7,592 bases of DNA from an uncultured Bacilli bacterium (GTDB lineage: Bacteria > Bacillota_I > Bacilli_A > RF39 > UBA660), in NCBI GenBank assembly GCA_934162285.1, contig CAKPHY010000038.1, positions 1 to 7,592 of the forward strand, read 5' to 3'. Positions 1-5,830 of this stretch are shown piece by piece (within the stretch, counting starts at the first letter, position 1; each line of letters opens with the position of its first letter). The notes beneath the pieces were generated by a model. That model was given only the letters and a program-made list of their open reading frames with translations. It searched no databases and had not been told where the DNA came from. The translations under genes were made by a program, and so were the position numbers.

Positions 1-111
1 GTTGACAAAATAAAAACCTCATAGAATAAGGCTTAGATTAACATTTGAAATATAGCTAACTGCAAAACTCGGGTGATATCAAAGATTGAATAAACACTTT
101 GTAAAAACAGA

Positions 112-140
112 TTGACACGATTTTTATTTTGTAATAAAAT
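112..140 (+). promoter_or_regulatory. Sigma-A type promoter of the asnB T-box leader
   Basis: A perfect -35 box TTGACA (112-117) is followed by a 17-bp spacer and the -10 box TAAAAT (135-140), one mismatch from TATAAT. The expected start of transcription is near 146-148, just ahead of the first T-box stem, which is where a T-box transcript should begin. This fit between promoter and RNA leader makes the call reliable. The bases upstream (1-111) contain no gene or structure I can support. Confidence 0.85.
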
Positions 141-150
141 TTATTTTAAT

Positions 151-414
151 AACAATGAGAAAGAAAAGTAATATTAATGGATTTTATAGTGAGTTAAAGA
201 TAGTGGAAATTTAACAATGAATTTAATATGAAGAACACTTTTTAGTTGCTTACCGAAAGATTTCAAGTAGGCTAGGCCGGAAGTAAACCGTTATCTTATT
301 ACTAGATTTGTTAGAATCAAAAGTGATCATATAAATTATATTTTTATGATAAATTGGGTGGTACCGCGGAATAACCAGTTTTCGTCCCTTTAGTTAGGAT
401 GATACTGGTTTTTT
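151..414 (+). promoter_or_regulatory. T-box riboswitch leader, asparagine specific (AAC specifier)
   Basis: This 5' leader binds uncharged tRNA and switches between a terminator and an antiterminator ahead of asnB. Stem I has the 5' specifier-loop strand AGTA (167-170), and a middle stem in which ATATTAA (171-177) pairs with TTAATAT (223-229). It also has the AGTGAG element (188-193) and a distal hairpin TTAAA/TTTAA around a GATAGTGG-type loop. After the middle stem comes GAAG and then AAC (234-236), followed by the expected purine; AAC reads tRNA-Asn and matches the downstream gene. The conserved CCGTTATC of the stem IIA/B region is at 288-295. A stem III candidate ATCATA/TATGAT lies at 326-350. 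The T-box core GGGTGGTACCGCGG is at 356-369, with the TGGT bulge (359-362) that should pair with the tRNA acceptor end. GGG (356-358) can pair with CCC (386-388) in the antiterminator. A neighbouring reading, GAA (Glu), would be followed by C instead of a purine and does not fit asnB. Confidence 0.95.
373..414 (+). terminator. T-box regulated intrinsic terminator
   Basis: AACCAGT (373-379) pairs perfectly with ACTGGTT (404-410). The stem continues through TCGTCC against GGATGA with one G-U pair, and a run of six T (409-414) follows. The upstream arm overlaps the bases that form the antiterminator with the T-box core, so the two structures exclude each other. This is the standard off state when tRNA-Asn is charged. 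Confidence 0.93.
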
Positions 415-435
415 ATTATAGAAAGAAGGATTTAT

Positions 436-2016
436 ATGTGTAGTTTTATGGTTTATACTAAAAATGATATTGGAGAAAAAGATTTTTTAGAAGGTTTTGA
501 GAAGATTGGTTATCGTGGCCCGGATATGGCAAGAACGGATTTTACTAATGGTATGTGGGGATTTCATCGTTTGGCTATTATGGGTTTAAATGAGAAAGGC
601 ATGCAACCATTTTATTTTAAAGGTAGTAGAGTTGTATGTAATGGCGAAATTTATGGTTTTCGTACAATAAAAAAGTCTTTAGAAAATGAAGGATATAAGT
701 TTAATTCTGATAGCGATTGTGAAATACTTTTGCCATTGTATGAAAAATATAAAGAAAAAATGTTTGAAAAGTTAGATGCTGAATTTGCTTGTGTAATTTA
801 TGACGTTGATTTAAATGATTATATTGCCGCTAGAGATCCTATTGGCATAAGGCCACTTTTTTATGGATATTCTAAGGTTAGCGATAGTATTATGTTTGCT
901 AGTGAAGCTAAGGCTTTAGTTGATTTATGTAATAAAGTTTTACCATTTCCTCCAGGTTCTTATTATAAAAATGGGAAATTTATTAAATATTATGATGCAA
1001 CTAAATATACTAGATATAATGATGAAAAAATTGATGTTATTGCTAAAAATATTCATGATAAATTAGAAAAAGCTGTTTTAAAGCGGATTGATTCTGATGC
1101 CCCAATTGGTTATTTATTAAGTGGTGGTCTTGATTCTAGTTTAGTATGTGCAATTGCTGCTAGACATAGTGATAAACCAATTAAAACGTTTGCTATTGGC
1201 ATGAGTAAAGATGCTATTGATTTGAAATATGCTAGAGAAGTAGCTGATTTTATAGGTAGTGATCATACTGAAGTTTTTATGGATGAAAAACAAGTAATTG
1301 GTATTTTAAGAGAAGTAATTTATCACTTGGAAACTTGGGATATTACAACAATAAGAGCCTCAATTGGAATGTATTTACTAACTAAATGGATTCATGAAAA
1401 TACGGATATTAAAGTTCTTTTAACAGGCGAGGTAAGTGATGAGTTATTTGGTTACAAATATACTGATTTTGCACCTAATGCGTTGGAATTTCAATTAGAA
1501 AGTGAAAAAAGAATTCGTGAACTTTATATGTATGATGTTCTTCGTGCTGATCGCTCAATTTCTGGTACTAGTTTGGAAGCCAGAGTCCCTTTTGCAGATC
1601 TGGATTTTGTTAATTATGTAATGGGAATTAATCCTTTAAAAAAATTAAATACTTATAATAAAGGCAAATATTTACTACGAATAGCTTTTAAAGATAATTA
1701 TTTACCAGAAGATATTTTATATCGTGAAAAAGCGGCTTTTAGTGATGCAGTTGGTCATTCAATGGTGGATTATTTAAAAGAATATGCTAATAATAAATAT
1801 AGTGATTCTGAATATTTAGAATTAGTAAAAAAATATAAAAAGCATCAACCTTTTACTAAAGAATCTTTATTATATCGTGAAATATTTGAAGAGTTTTATC
1901 CAGGATTAAGTGATATGATTGTTGATTATTGGATGCCTAATAAAAATTGGGAAGGTTGCAATGTTAATGACCCATCTGCACGTGTTTTAAAGAATTATGG
2001 TGCTAGTGGTAAATAG
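436..2016 (+). CDS. asnB: Asparagine synthetase B, glutamine-hydrolysing
   Basis: The 526-residue cytosolic enzyme makes asparagine from aspartate, glutamine and ATP. Residues 1 to about 190 form the class II glutaminase domain: Cys2 is the nucleophile once Met1 is removed, with RGPD at 27-30, HRL at 44-46, CNGEIYG at 68-74 and SDCE at 93-96. The synthetase domain (about 200-510) has the PP-loop SGGLDSS (229-235), ETWDITTIRAS (299-309), GEVSDE (331-336), EARVPF (381-386) and a conserved Lys432 in REKAAFSDAVG. The order and spacing match the E. coli AsnB type, which is slightly longer (about 554). Departures from the usual family pattern are MCSF for MCGI at the N-terminus, GEVSDE for GEGSDE, and FGYKY where FGGY is usual. 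The ATG has AAGGA five bases upstream, and Cys must be residue 2, so the start is secure. Expression is expected to rise when tRNA-Asn is uncharged, through the T-box leader. I am very sure of the family; asparagine as product is supported by the AAC specifier. Confidence 0.95.
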   Translation: MCSFMVYTKNDIGEKDFLEGFEKIGYRGPDMARTDFTNGMWGFHRLAIMGLNEKGMQPFYFKGSRVVCNGEIYGFRTIKKSLENEGYKFNSDSDCEILLPLYEKYKEKMFEKLDAEFACVIYDVDLNDYIAARDPIGIRPLFYGYSKVSDSIMFASEAKALVDLCNKVLPFPPGSYYKNGKFIKYYDATKYTRYNDEKIDVIAKNIHDKLEKAVLKRIDSDAPIGYLLSGGLDSSLVCAIAARHSDKPIKTFAIGMSKDAIDLKYAREVADFIGSDHTEVFMDEKQVIGILREVIYHLETWDITTIRASIGMYLLTKWIHENTDIKVLLTGEVSDELFGYKYTDFAPNALEFQLESEKRIRELYMYDVLRADRSISGTSLEARVPFADLDFVNYVMGINPLKKLNTYNKGKYLLRIAFKDNYLPEDILYREKAAFSDAVGHSMVDYLKEYANNKYSDSEYLELVKKYKKHQPFTKESLLYREIFEEFYPGLSDMIVDYWMPNKNWEGCNVNDPSARVLKNYGASGK

Positions 2017-2047
2017 TATTTTTATTAATTGGTGTTATAATATTTAT

Positions 2048-2060
2048 GGAGGTAAAAATG
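2048..2060 (+). promoter_or_regulatory. Ribosome binding site fixing the DUF362 gene start at ATG 2058
   Basis: GGAGG (2048-2052) lies five bases before ATG 2058. The longer in-frame reading from ATG 2046 would place this site inside the coding region, with nothing like it further upstream. The start at 2058 is therefore preferred and four N-terminal residues are dropped. Confidence 0.88.
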
Positions 2061-2939
2061 AAATCAAAAGTTTATTTTACAAAAGAAATAACAAGTGATA
2101 GTTTAGTTAAAATCTACGAATCTTTAGGTGTTGATTTGAAAGGTAAAGTAGGAGTTAAAATATCTACTGGAGAACCTGGTGGTCATAATTTTTTAAATCC
2201 TAAATTAATTGAAAAACTTGTTAAAAAATTAAATGGTACTATTATTGAATGTTGCACTGCTTATGGTGGTAAAAGACAAGATCCCACCGATCATTGGCAA
2301 GCAATAGCTGATCATGGTTTTAAGAATATTGCCCCTTGTGATATTATGGATGAATTTGAAGAAATGGAAATTCCTGTTACAAATGGTTTTCATTTAAAGA
2401 AAAATATTGTTGGCAAGCATTTAGAAAATTATGATTCTATTTTGATGTTATCACATTTTAAAGGCCATCAAATGGCGGGAATGGGTGGAGCTCTTAAAAA
2501 TATGAGTATCGGTATTGCTTCAACCAAAGGAAAGTTGAACATTCATTCAGCAGGTAAAACTTTAGATCAAAATGAATGCTGGAATAATTTGCCAGCTCAA
2601 GATGATTTCTTAGAAAGTATGGCTGATGCTTGTCAAGCTGTTATGAATTATAAAGGTGCTGAAAATATTGTTTATATAAATGTTGCTAATAATTTATCAG
2701 TTGATTGTGATTGTGATTCAAATCCAGCTGATCCTGAAATGAAAGATATAGGGATTTTTGCTTCTTTAGATCCTGTCAGTGTGGATCAAGCTTGTTATGA
2801 CGCTGTTGTTAATAGTGAAGATCCTGGTAAGAATGCTTTAATTGAACGCATGAATTCAAGACATGCAATTCATGTTGTTGAAACTGCTCATCGACACGGT
2901 TTAGGAAACACTGATTATGAATTAATTAACATTGATTAA
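2058..2939 (+). CDS. DUF362 family protein lacking the ferredoxin insert
   Basis: This is a 293-residue soluble protein with no signal peptide or membrane segment. It is assigned to DUF362 from the pattern VGVKISTGEPGG (31-42), the central signature SHFKGH followed by a Gly/Met-rich AGMGGALKNMS (132-150), KGKLNIHS (157-164), and the late block VDCDCDSNPADP (215-226) followed by DPVSVDQACYD (238-248). Many family members are about 350-380 residues and carry a two-cluster [4Fe-4S] ferredoxin-like insert after the KxxxHS region. Here that region (about 164-182) is short and has no CxxCxxC motif, so I infer the cluster-free form. Nine cysteines remain, including C65-C66 and the CDC at 217-219, so metal or redox chemistry is possible. 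The family's biochemical role is not established. It follows asnB by 41 bp with no terminator between, so T-box read-through should include it. A possible extended -10 in the gap (TGTTATAAT, 2033-2041) could also give independent expression. Confidence 0.85.
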   Translation: MKSKVYFTKEITSDSLVKIYESLGVDLKGKVGVKISTGEPGGHNFLNPKLIEKLVKKLNGTIIECCTAYGGKRQDPTDHWQAIADHGFKNIAPCDIMDEFEEMEIPVTNGFHLKKNIVGKHLENYDSILMLSHFKGHQMAGMGGALKNMSIGIASTKGKLNIHSAGKTLDQNECWNNLPAQDDFLESMADACQAVMNYKGAENIVYINVANNLSVDCDCDSNPADPEMKDIGIFASLDPVSVDQACYDAVVNSEDPGKNALIERMNSRHAIHVVETAHRHGLGNTDYELINID

Positions 2940-2960
2940 GACTTTTAAAAAGTCTTTTTT
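2938..2960 (+). terminator. Intrinsic terminator of the asnB-DUF362 operon
   Basis: AAGACTT (2938-2944) pairs with AAGTCTT (2950-2956) around a small A/T loop, and the T run (2955-2960) follows at once. The hairpin begins inside the TAA stop of the DUF362 gene, so there is almost no 3' untranslated region. Confidence 0.82.
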
Positions 2961-2963
2961 CAT

Positions 2964-2985
2964 GAAAAAAAGGCCTTAGCCTTTT
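2964..2985 (-). terminator. Terminator of the minus-strand pair, with the stop codon in its loop
   Basis: Read on the minus strand, AAAAGGC pairs with GCCTTTT (2985-2979 with 2974-2968) around the loop TAAG. The T run continues to 2964. The TAA in the loop is the stop codon of the minus-strand gene ending at 2976, so the last Lys-Gly codons form the ascending arm. In the plus direction the same hairpin is followed by TTTTATTTTT and may act as a backup terminator for the converging operon. Confidence 0.82.
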
Positions 2986-3581
2986 ATTTTTAATAAGATA
3001 TCAACTGGAATATCAACTTCACTATTATTAAAATCATAATAAGTTTCAGTTCCAATGTTATCTTCAATTTTATATTTTACATATACTAAGTAATTATCTT
3101 TTATTTTTAATTCAACAATATTATATTTATTATCTTTAATAGTTAATATATTATTATCTTGTTTTGCAACTTTTATTTCTTTTAAAAAATTAAGTTTATT
3201 AAAAATATCTTGTTTTTCTTTTAAAAAATTAAGTTTATTAAAAATATCTTGTTTTTCTTTTGAAACTATTTGATTATTAATATAATAATAAGAATTATTA
3301 AATTTTATATAATAATTAATATTATTTTCTTTATTTTTTTTATTTATTTTTTCTTCTTTAATAAATAGATTAAAAGTATCAAAACTGTAAATATATTCAT
3401 TAGGGTCATTATTTAATATATATTTAATTTTATAACTATCTAAGTTATTCATATTTTCATAAGTTTGTTCTAAAACACTTTTGTGTTTAATTTTACTTTC
3501 ATAATTAACTGCAACAATATCTAGCATGATAATTGTAATTATTAAAAGAATAATATTAATAATATTAAATGTTTTGCCCAT
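2976..3581 (-). CDS. Membrane-anchored exported protein of unknown function with a 13-residue tandem duplication
   Basis: I do not recognise a named family. The 201-residue protein has one hydrophobic segment at about 6-26 (INIILLIITIIML) with few charges before it and Asn/Lys/Tyr-rich sequence after it, consistent with a signal anchor and an extracytoplasmic body. No lipobox Cys is present; the protein has no cysteine at all. The C-terminal part (about 145-196) alternates beta-like stretches (ILTIKDNKYNIVELKIKDNY, then VYVKYKIED) and ends DIPVDILLKIKG. This faintly recalls LolA-like or lipoprotein-type beta sheets, but that is weak inference. Residues 108-120 and 121-133 are an exact duplication of KEKQDIFNKLNFL, encoded by an exact 39-bp repeat. 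The start codon overlaps the stop of the preceding gene (TAATG, 3583-3579), and a GGAGG within that gene's last codons lies 12 bases upstream, so translation is probably coupled. The close pairing suggests both proteins act together at the cell surface. Confidence 0.85.
   Translation of the reverse strand: MGKTFNIINIILLIITIIMLDIVAVNYESKIKHKSVLEQTYENMNNLDSYKIKYILNNDPNEYIYSFDTFNLFIKEEKINKKNKENNINYYIKFNNSYYYINNQIVSKEKQDIFNKLNFLKEKQDIFNKLNFLKEIKVAKQDNNILTIKDNKYNIVELKIKDNYLVYVKYKIEDNIGTETYYDFNNSEVDIPVDILLKIKG
3176..3261. repeat. Perfect 39-bp tandem repeat, 2.2 copies
   Basis: Every base from 3176 to 3222 recurs 39 bp later, giving two full identical units (3176-3214 and 3215-3253) and an eight-base partial third. 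The period is 13 codons, so the minus-strand gene keeps its frame. Total identity, including synonymous positions, means the copies arose recently, by replication slippage or unequal recombination, or are an assembly artefact. Confidence 0.97.
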
Positions 3582-5428
3582 TAATAACTAATACCTCCCC
3601 ATTCAACAGCTGTAAAGCCATTTCTTTTAAAAGTGTTTAAAACTTGTTCTTTTATTTTTATTTCTTTATCAACTTTTTTAATATGAATTGCTATACGAAG
3701 TAAACTATCAGGTTTTGGTTCAATTAAAAGTTTATTAAAATTTTCTCTTTCGGTTGTTTGTTCAAAATATACTAAGCTTTTTTCATTTTTTTCAAGAACT
3801 GGCAACCAATACATAATAAATTCATTTCTTTCTTTAGCATTTAAACCTAAGATAGTTAATTTTTCTTCTAAAAAGTTAATCGCATTATCTTTAGTTACAT
3901 AAAAGCCTTCTTCAAAGTTTTGATGTTGATATTTGTTTTCTTCCCAGTAAAGGGCATAGTAGTATTGATCATTGATATATAAACTACCATCTTTATTAGC
4001 ATTGATTTCCCATTTTTGTTTATATTTAGGATAAGTAGTAGATAGTAATTGATTTTTAGCAAAACTAATGCTGATTTTAGTATTATCTTTTTCGGGATAT
4101 AAGTAAAGAATAGGCTTAGCATAACCACCAATAACAGTTTTAATTTTTCCACTTTGATTATTTTCTGGATCAAAATAATATTCATAACCTAAAGGTTCAC
4201 CATTATTATTTTTACCTAGTGTTTTATCTTCAACGACTGCATATATACCTTTAATATCGTTTTCTTCATAATATCCAGATAAGTATTTGTGATAAGTTGT
4301 TTTATCATTTAAAGTAGTAAATTTATGGATTAATTCTTCATTATAATCGATTAGATTTAAATCATTGTTGTCAATAACAATAATATATTGTTCAAGAATA
4401 TTTCCTACTAATTGATATTTTTTGCTTTGTTTTATTTTTTCAATTTTTTCATTATAAGTATAAATATAGTTTTCATCATTAATAATTAGTTGATTATTTA
4501 AAATATTATATTCATGGAAATTACTTAATTTTAAGTTCCAATTTTTATCATATAAATTATTAGTTTGATCAACAGGATCAGCTGTAACTAAATAATAGTA
4601 ATGTTGATTTAAATTTATTAAATTTATATCAACAATGTAATTTTTAGCTGTAAATATTATATTGTTATTATTAATATTTTTTATTAAACCTTCATTATTA
4701 TTTACAACAATGGCGTTTAAAAATGGTAAAAATGAACCAAATGTTTCATCATTATTTAATTTAATAGTTGTTTTATTAAGTTCTAAATTAAAAAATTCTT
4801 TATTATCTAAGATAAAACCATATACTTTATTTTCATCATCATTGATTTGAATATTAGTGATGTTGTCTAAATTATTGATTTTTACTTTTGTTTGACTTTT
4901 CAAATTGATAATATAGTAATCTTCATCTTTGATTAAAAGATTATAATTAGTGTTTTCTATAGCTTTACAGTTAGCTGTTTTACAGTTGTATACATATATT
5001 GGATTTTCTTTTTTCTCGTAGGACATTAAAACAGTCTCATCCTTATAATAATATATTTCTTTATCCCCAATTATTTTAATTTTTAAGGTACTTTTTTCAT
5101 TTTGAGTTTTGGCTTCAACTGCTGATGTTCCAATTTGTAAGGCCTTAATTAAGCATTTTTCTTCATTACATGTTATTTCTATATTGTCATTTTCTTTATT
5201 AAAAGAAATTTCTTCATTACTTTCATTTTGAACTTTAACTTCTTTTTCTTCATTTACTTTTAATTCAATAGCTAATTCAGCAAAATGAATTTTTTTCTCT
5301 TTTTTTTCATAATTATTTTTGGAATTTGGTTTTAAACATATTAGTATTAAAATTACAATGGTTATTAATAAAATAAAACTAGTAATTATTTTTAAAGTAT
5401 TATTTTCTTTATCAATATTATTCTTCAT
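3581..5428 (-). CDS. Membrane-anchored surface protein: Big-like domain, beta-rich middle, conserved C-terminal YWLP/VEWGG domain
   Basis: The 615-residue protein starts with a short Lys/Asn-rich cytoplasmic tail, one membrane segment (about 14-32) and a charged linker, so the bulk should lie outside the cell. Residues about 48-120 look like a bacterial Ig-like (Big-type) domain: ELKVNEEKEVKV, then a CxxxxC pair (87, 92), then IGTSAVEAKTQNEKSTLKIKI. Residues about 125-430 are repetitive short strands rich in Asn, Tyr and Ile, possibly a beta-propeller. The C-terminal domain (about 438-612) is the most distinctive: KPILYLYPE, TYPKYKQKWEINANKDGSLY, YALYWEE, GFYV, FLEEKLTILGLN, NEFIMYWLP, PKPDSLLRIAI and GFTAVEWGG. 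I recall this motif series from other bacterial surface or hypothetical proteins but know no function for it. A second CxxxxC pair lies at 149 and 154. Cys31 ends the membrane segment but Ile precedes it, so it is not a lipobox. AAAGGAGG sits 6 bases before the ATG. This gene leads the overlapping pair. Confidence 0.9.
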   Translation of the reverse strand: MKNNIDKENNTLKIITSFILLITIVILILICLKPNSKNNYEKKEKKIHFAELAIELKVNEEKEVKVQNESNEEISFNKENDNIEITCNEEKCLIKALQIGTSAVEAKTQNEKSTLKIKIIGDKEIYYYKDETVLMSYEKKENPIYVYNCKTANCKAIENTNYNLLIKDEDYYIINLKSQTKVKINNLDNITNIQINDDENKVYGFILDNKEFFNLELNKTTIKLNNDETFGSFLPFLNAIVVNNNEGLIKNINNNNIIFTAKNYIVDINLINLNQHYYYLVTADPVDQTNNLYDKNWNLKLSNFHEYNILNNQLIINDENYIYTYNEKIEKIKQSKKYQLVGNILEQYIIVIDNNDLNLIDYNEELIHKFTTLNDKTTYHKYLSGYYEENDIKGIYAVVEDKTLGKNNNGEPLGYEYYFDPENNQSGKIKTVIGGYAKPILYLYPEKDNTKISISFAKNQLLSTTYPKYKQKWEINANKDGSLYINDQYYYALYWEENKYQHQNFEEGFYVTKDNAINFLEEKLTILGLNAKERNEFIMYWLPVLEKNEKSLVYFEQTTERENFNKLLIEPKPDSLLRIAIHIKKVDKEIKIKEQVLNTFKRNGFTAVEWGGISY

Positions 5429-5451
5429 AACTATCCTCCTTTTTTAGTATA
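5429..5451 (-). promoter_or_regulatory. Extended -10 promoter and strong ribosome binding site of the minus-strand pair
   Basis: On the minus strand TGTTATACT provides an extended -10 (TGn plus TATACT, 5451-5446). No good -35 is visible at 16-18 bp. AAAGGAGG follows at once (AGGAGG 5440-5435), then ATG at 5428. If this -10 is used, transcription would start within or just ahead of the Shine-Dalgarno sequence. The ribosome site is certain; the promoter is moderate. Confidence 0.5.
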
Positions 5452-5478
5452 ACATAATTTAAATTGATTGCGTATTAT

Positions 5479-5507
5479 TTGTTTTCTTTAAATTATTAGG
5501 TTATAAT
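5479..5507 (+). promoter_or_regulatory. Promoter of the small protein-metallopeptidase operon
   Basis: TTGTTT (5479-5484), a 17-bp spacer and a perfect TATAAT (5502-5507) sit in the 98-bp divergent gap. The predicted transcription start, near 5513-5515, coincides with the AGGAG ribosome binding site at 5514-5518, so the untranslated leader would be only about a dozen bases. Confidence 0.65.
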
Positions 5508-5513
5508 TATTTT

Positions 5514-5529
5514 AGGAGTGAGTATTATG
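5514..5529 (+). promoter_or_regulatory. Ribosome binding site selecting ATG 5527 over GTG 5518
   Basis: AGGAG (5514-5518) overlaps the possible GTG start at 5518, which therefore cannot be served by it. It lies eight bases before ATG 5527, an acceptable distance, so ATG 5527 is taken as the start and three residues are removed from the longest reading. Confidence 0.85.
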
Positions 5530-5829
5530 ATAAAAAGTGTAGAGTTAAAAGAGAATAATTTTTATTTATTGATTGATTTTGAAAATAAAAAAATAATGAA
5601 TAATAAAGATATTAAAATTGTAAATTTAGAAAAATTGAGTAGAATTGAAGATTTGTTAAAAAATTATTTGCTTTATTGGGATCATTTGTATATTAATAAC
5701 AATGTTTTAGATGGTTTAGATTCAAAGTTAGTTGTTAAAACTGATAAAGAAGTAATTAATTATGTTTTTAAAAATGATTGTCCGAGTAATTATAAAGAAT
5801 TTTTAAATGATTTGAAAGAAATGGTGTAA
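5527..5829 (+). CDS. Small protein of unknown function, upstream partner of a zincin
   Basis: I do not recognise this 100-residue protein. It begins MIKSVELKENNFYLLIDFENKK, which reads as two beta strands joined by a turn, and then has NKDIKIVNLEKLSRIEDLLKNYLLYWDHL, probably a strand and an amphipathic helix. It ends YVFKNDCPSNYKEFLNDLKEMV, a likely C-terminal helix. There is no signal peptide or membrane segment and only one Cys, so a small cytosolic alpha/beta fold is likely. It is separated from the metallopeptidase gene by a single base (TAA T ATG), with no strong ribosome site for that gene, which argues for translational coupling and a shared task. It could be an adaptor, inhibitor or substrate-binding partner of the peptidase, but nothing in the sequence proves this. 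Codon use resembles that of the next gene. Confidence 0.8.
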   Translation: MIKSVELKENNFYLLIDFENKKIMNNKDIKIVNLEKLSRIEDLLKNYLLYWDHLYINNNVLDGLDSKLVVKTDKEVINYVFKNDCPSNYKEFLNDLKEMV

Positions 5830-5830
5830 T

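Noticed and set aside
2..27. TTGACA (2-7) with TAGAAT (22-27) as a second promoter
   Set aside because: The spacer is only 14 bp, too short for a normal promoter, and the well-spaced promoter at 112-140 already explains the T-box transcript.
34..135. Short open frame on the minus strand reading RVNLFLQSVYSIFDITRVLQ and onward to a TAA
   Set aside because: It has no start codon with a ribosome site, overlaps the asnB promoter and is short enough to be chance in AT-rich DNA.
2046..2057. Longer start of the DUF362 gene at ATG 2046
   Set aside because: The GGAGG at 2048-2052 would be coding, and it is perfectly placed for ATG 2058.
3895..4185. Minus-strand 96-codon open frame
   Set aside because: It lies wholly inside the large surface-protein gene on the same strand in another frame, and its Ile/Lys/Leu-rich product looks like an AT-rich out-of-frame reading.
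4662..4850. Plus-strand 62-codon open frame
   Set aside because: It is antisense to the large surface-protein gene, has no ribosome site and no recognisable features.
5389..5428. Lipoprotein signal in the large surface protein (Cys31 after the hydrophobic segment)
   Set aside because: The residue before Cys31 is Ile and the hydrophobic stretch is all Ile/Leu/Val, so the Gly/Ala/Ser needed for lipoprotein processing is absent.
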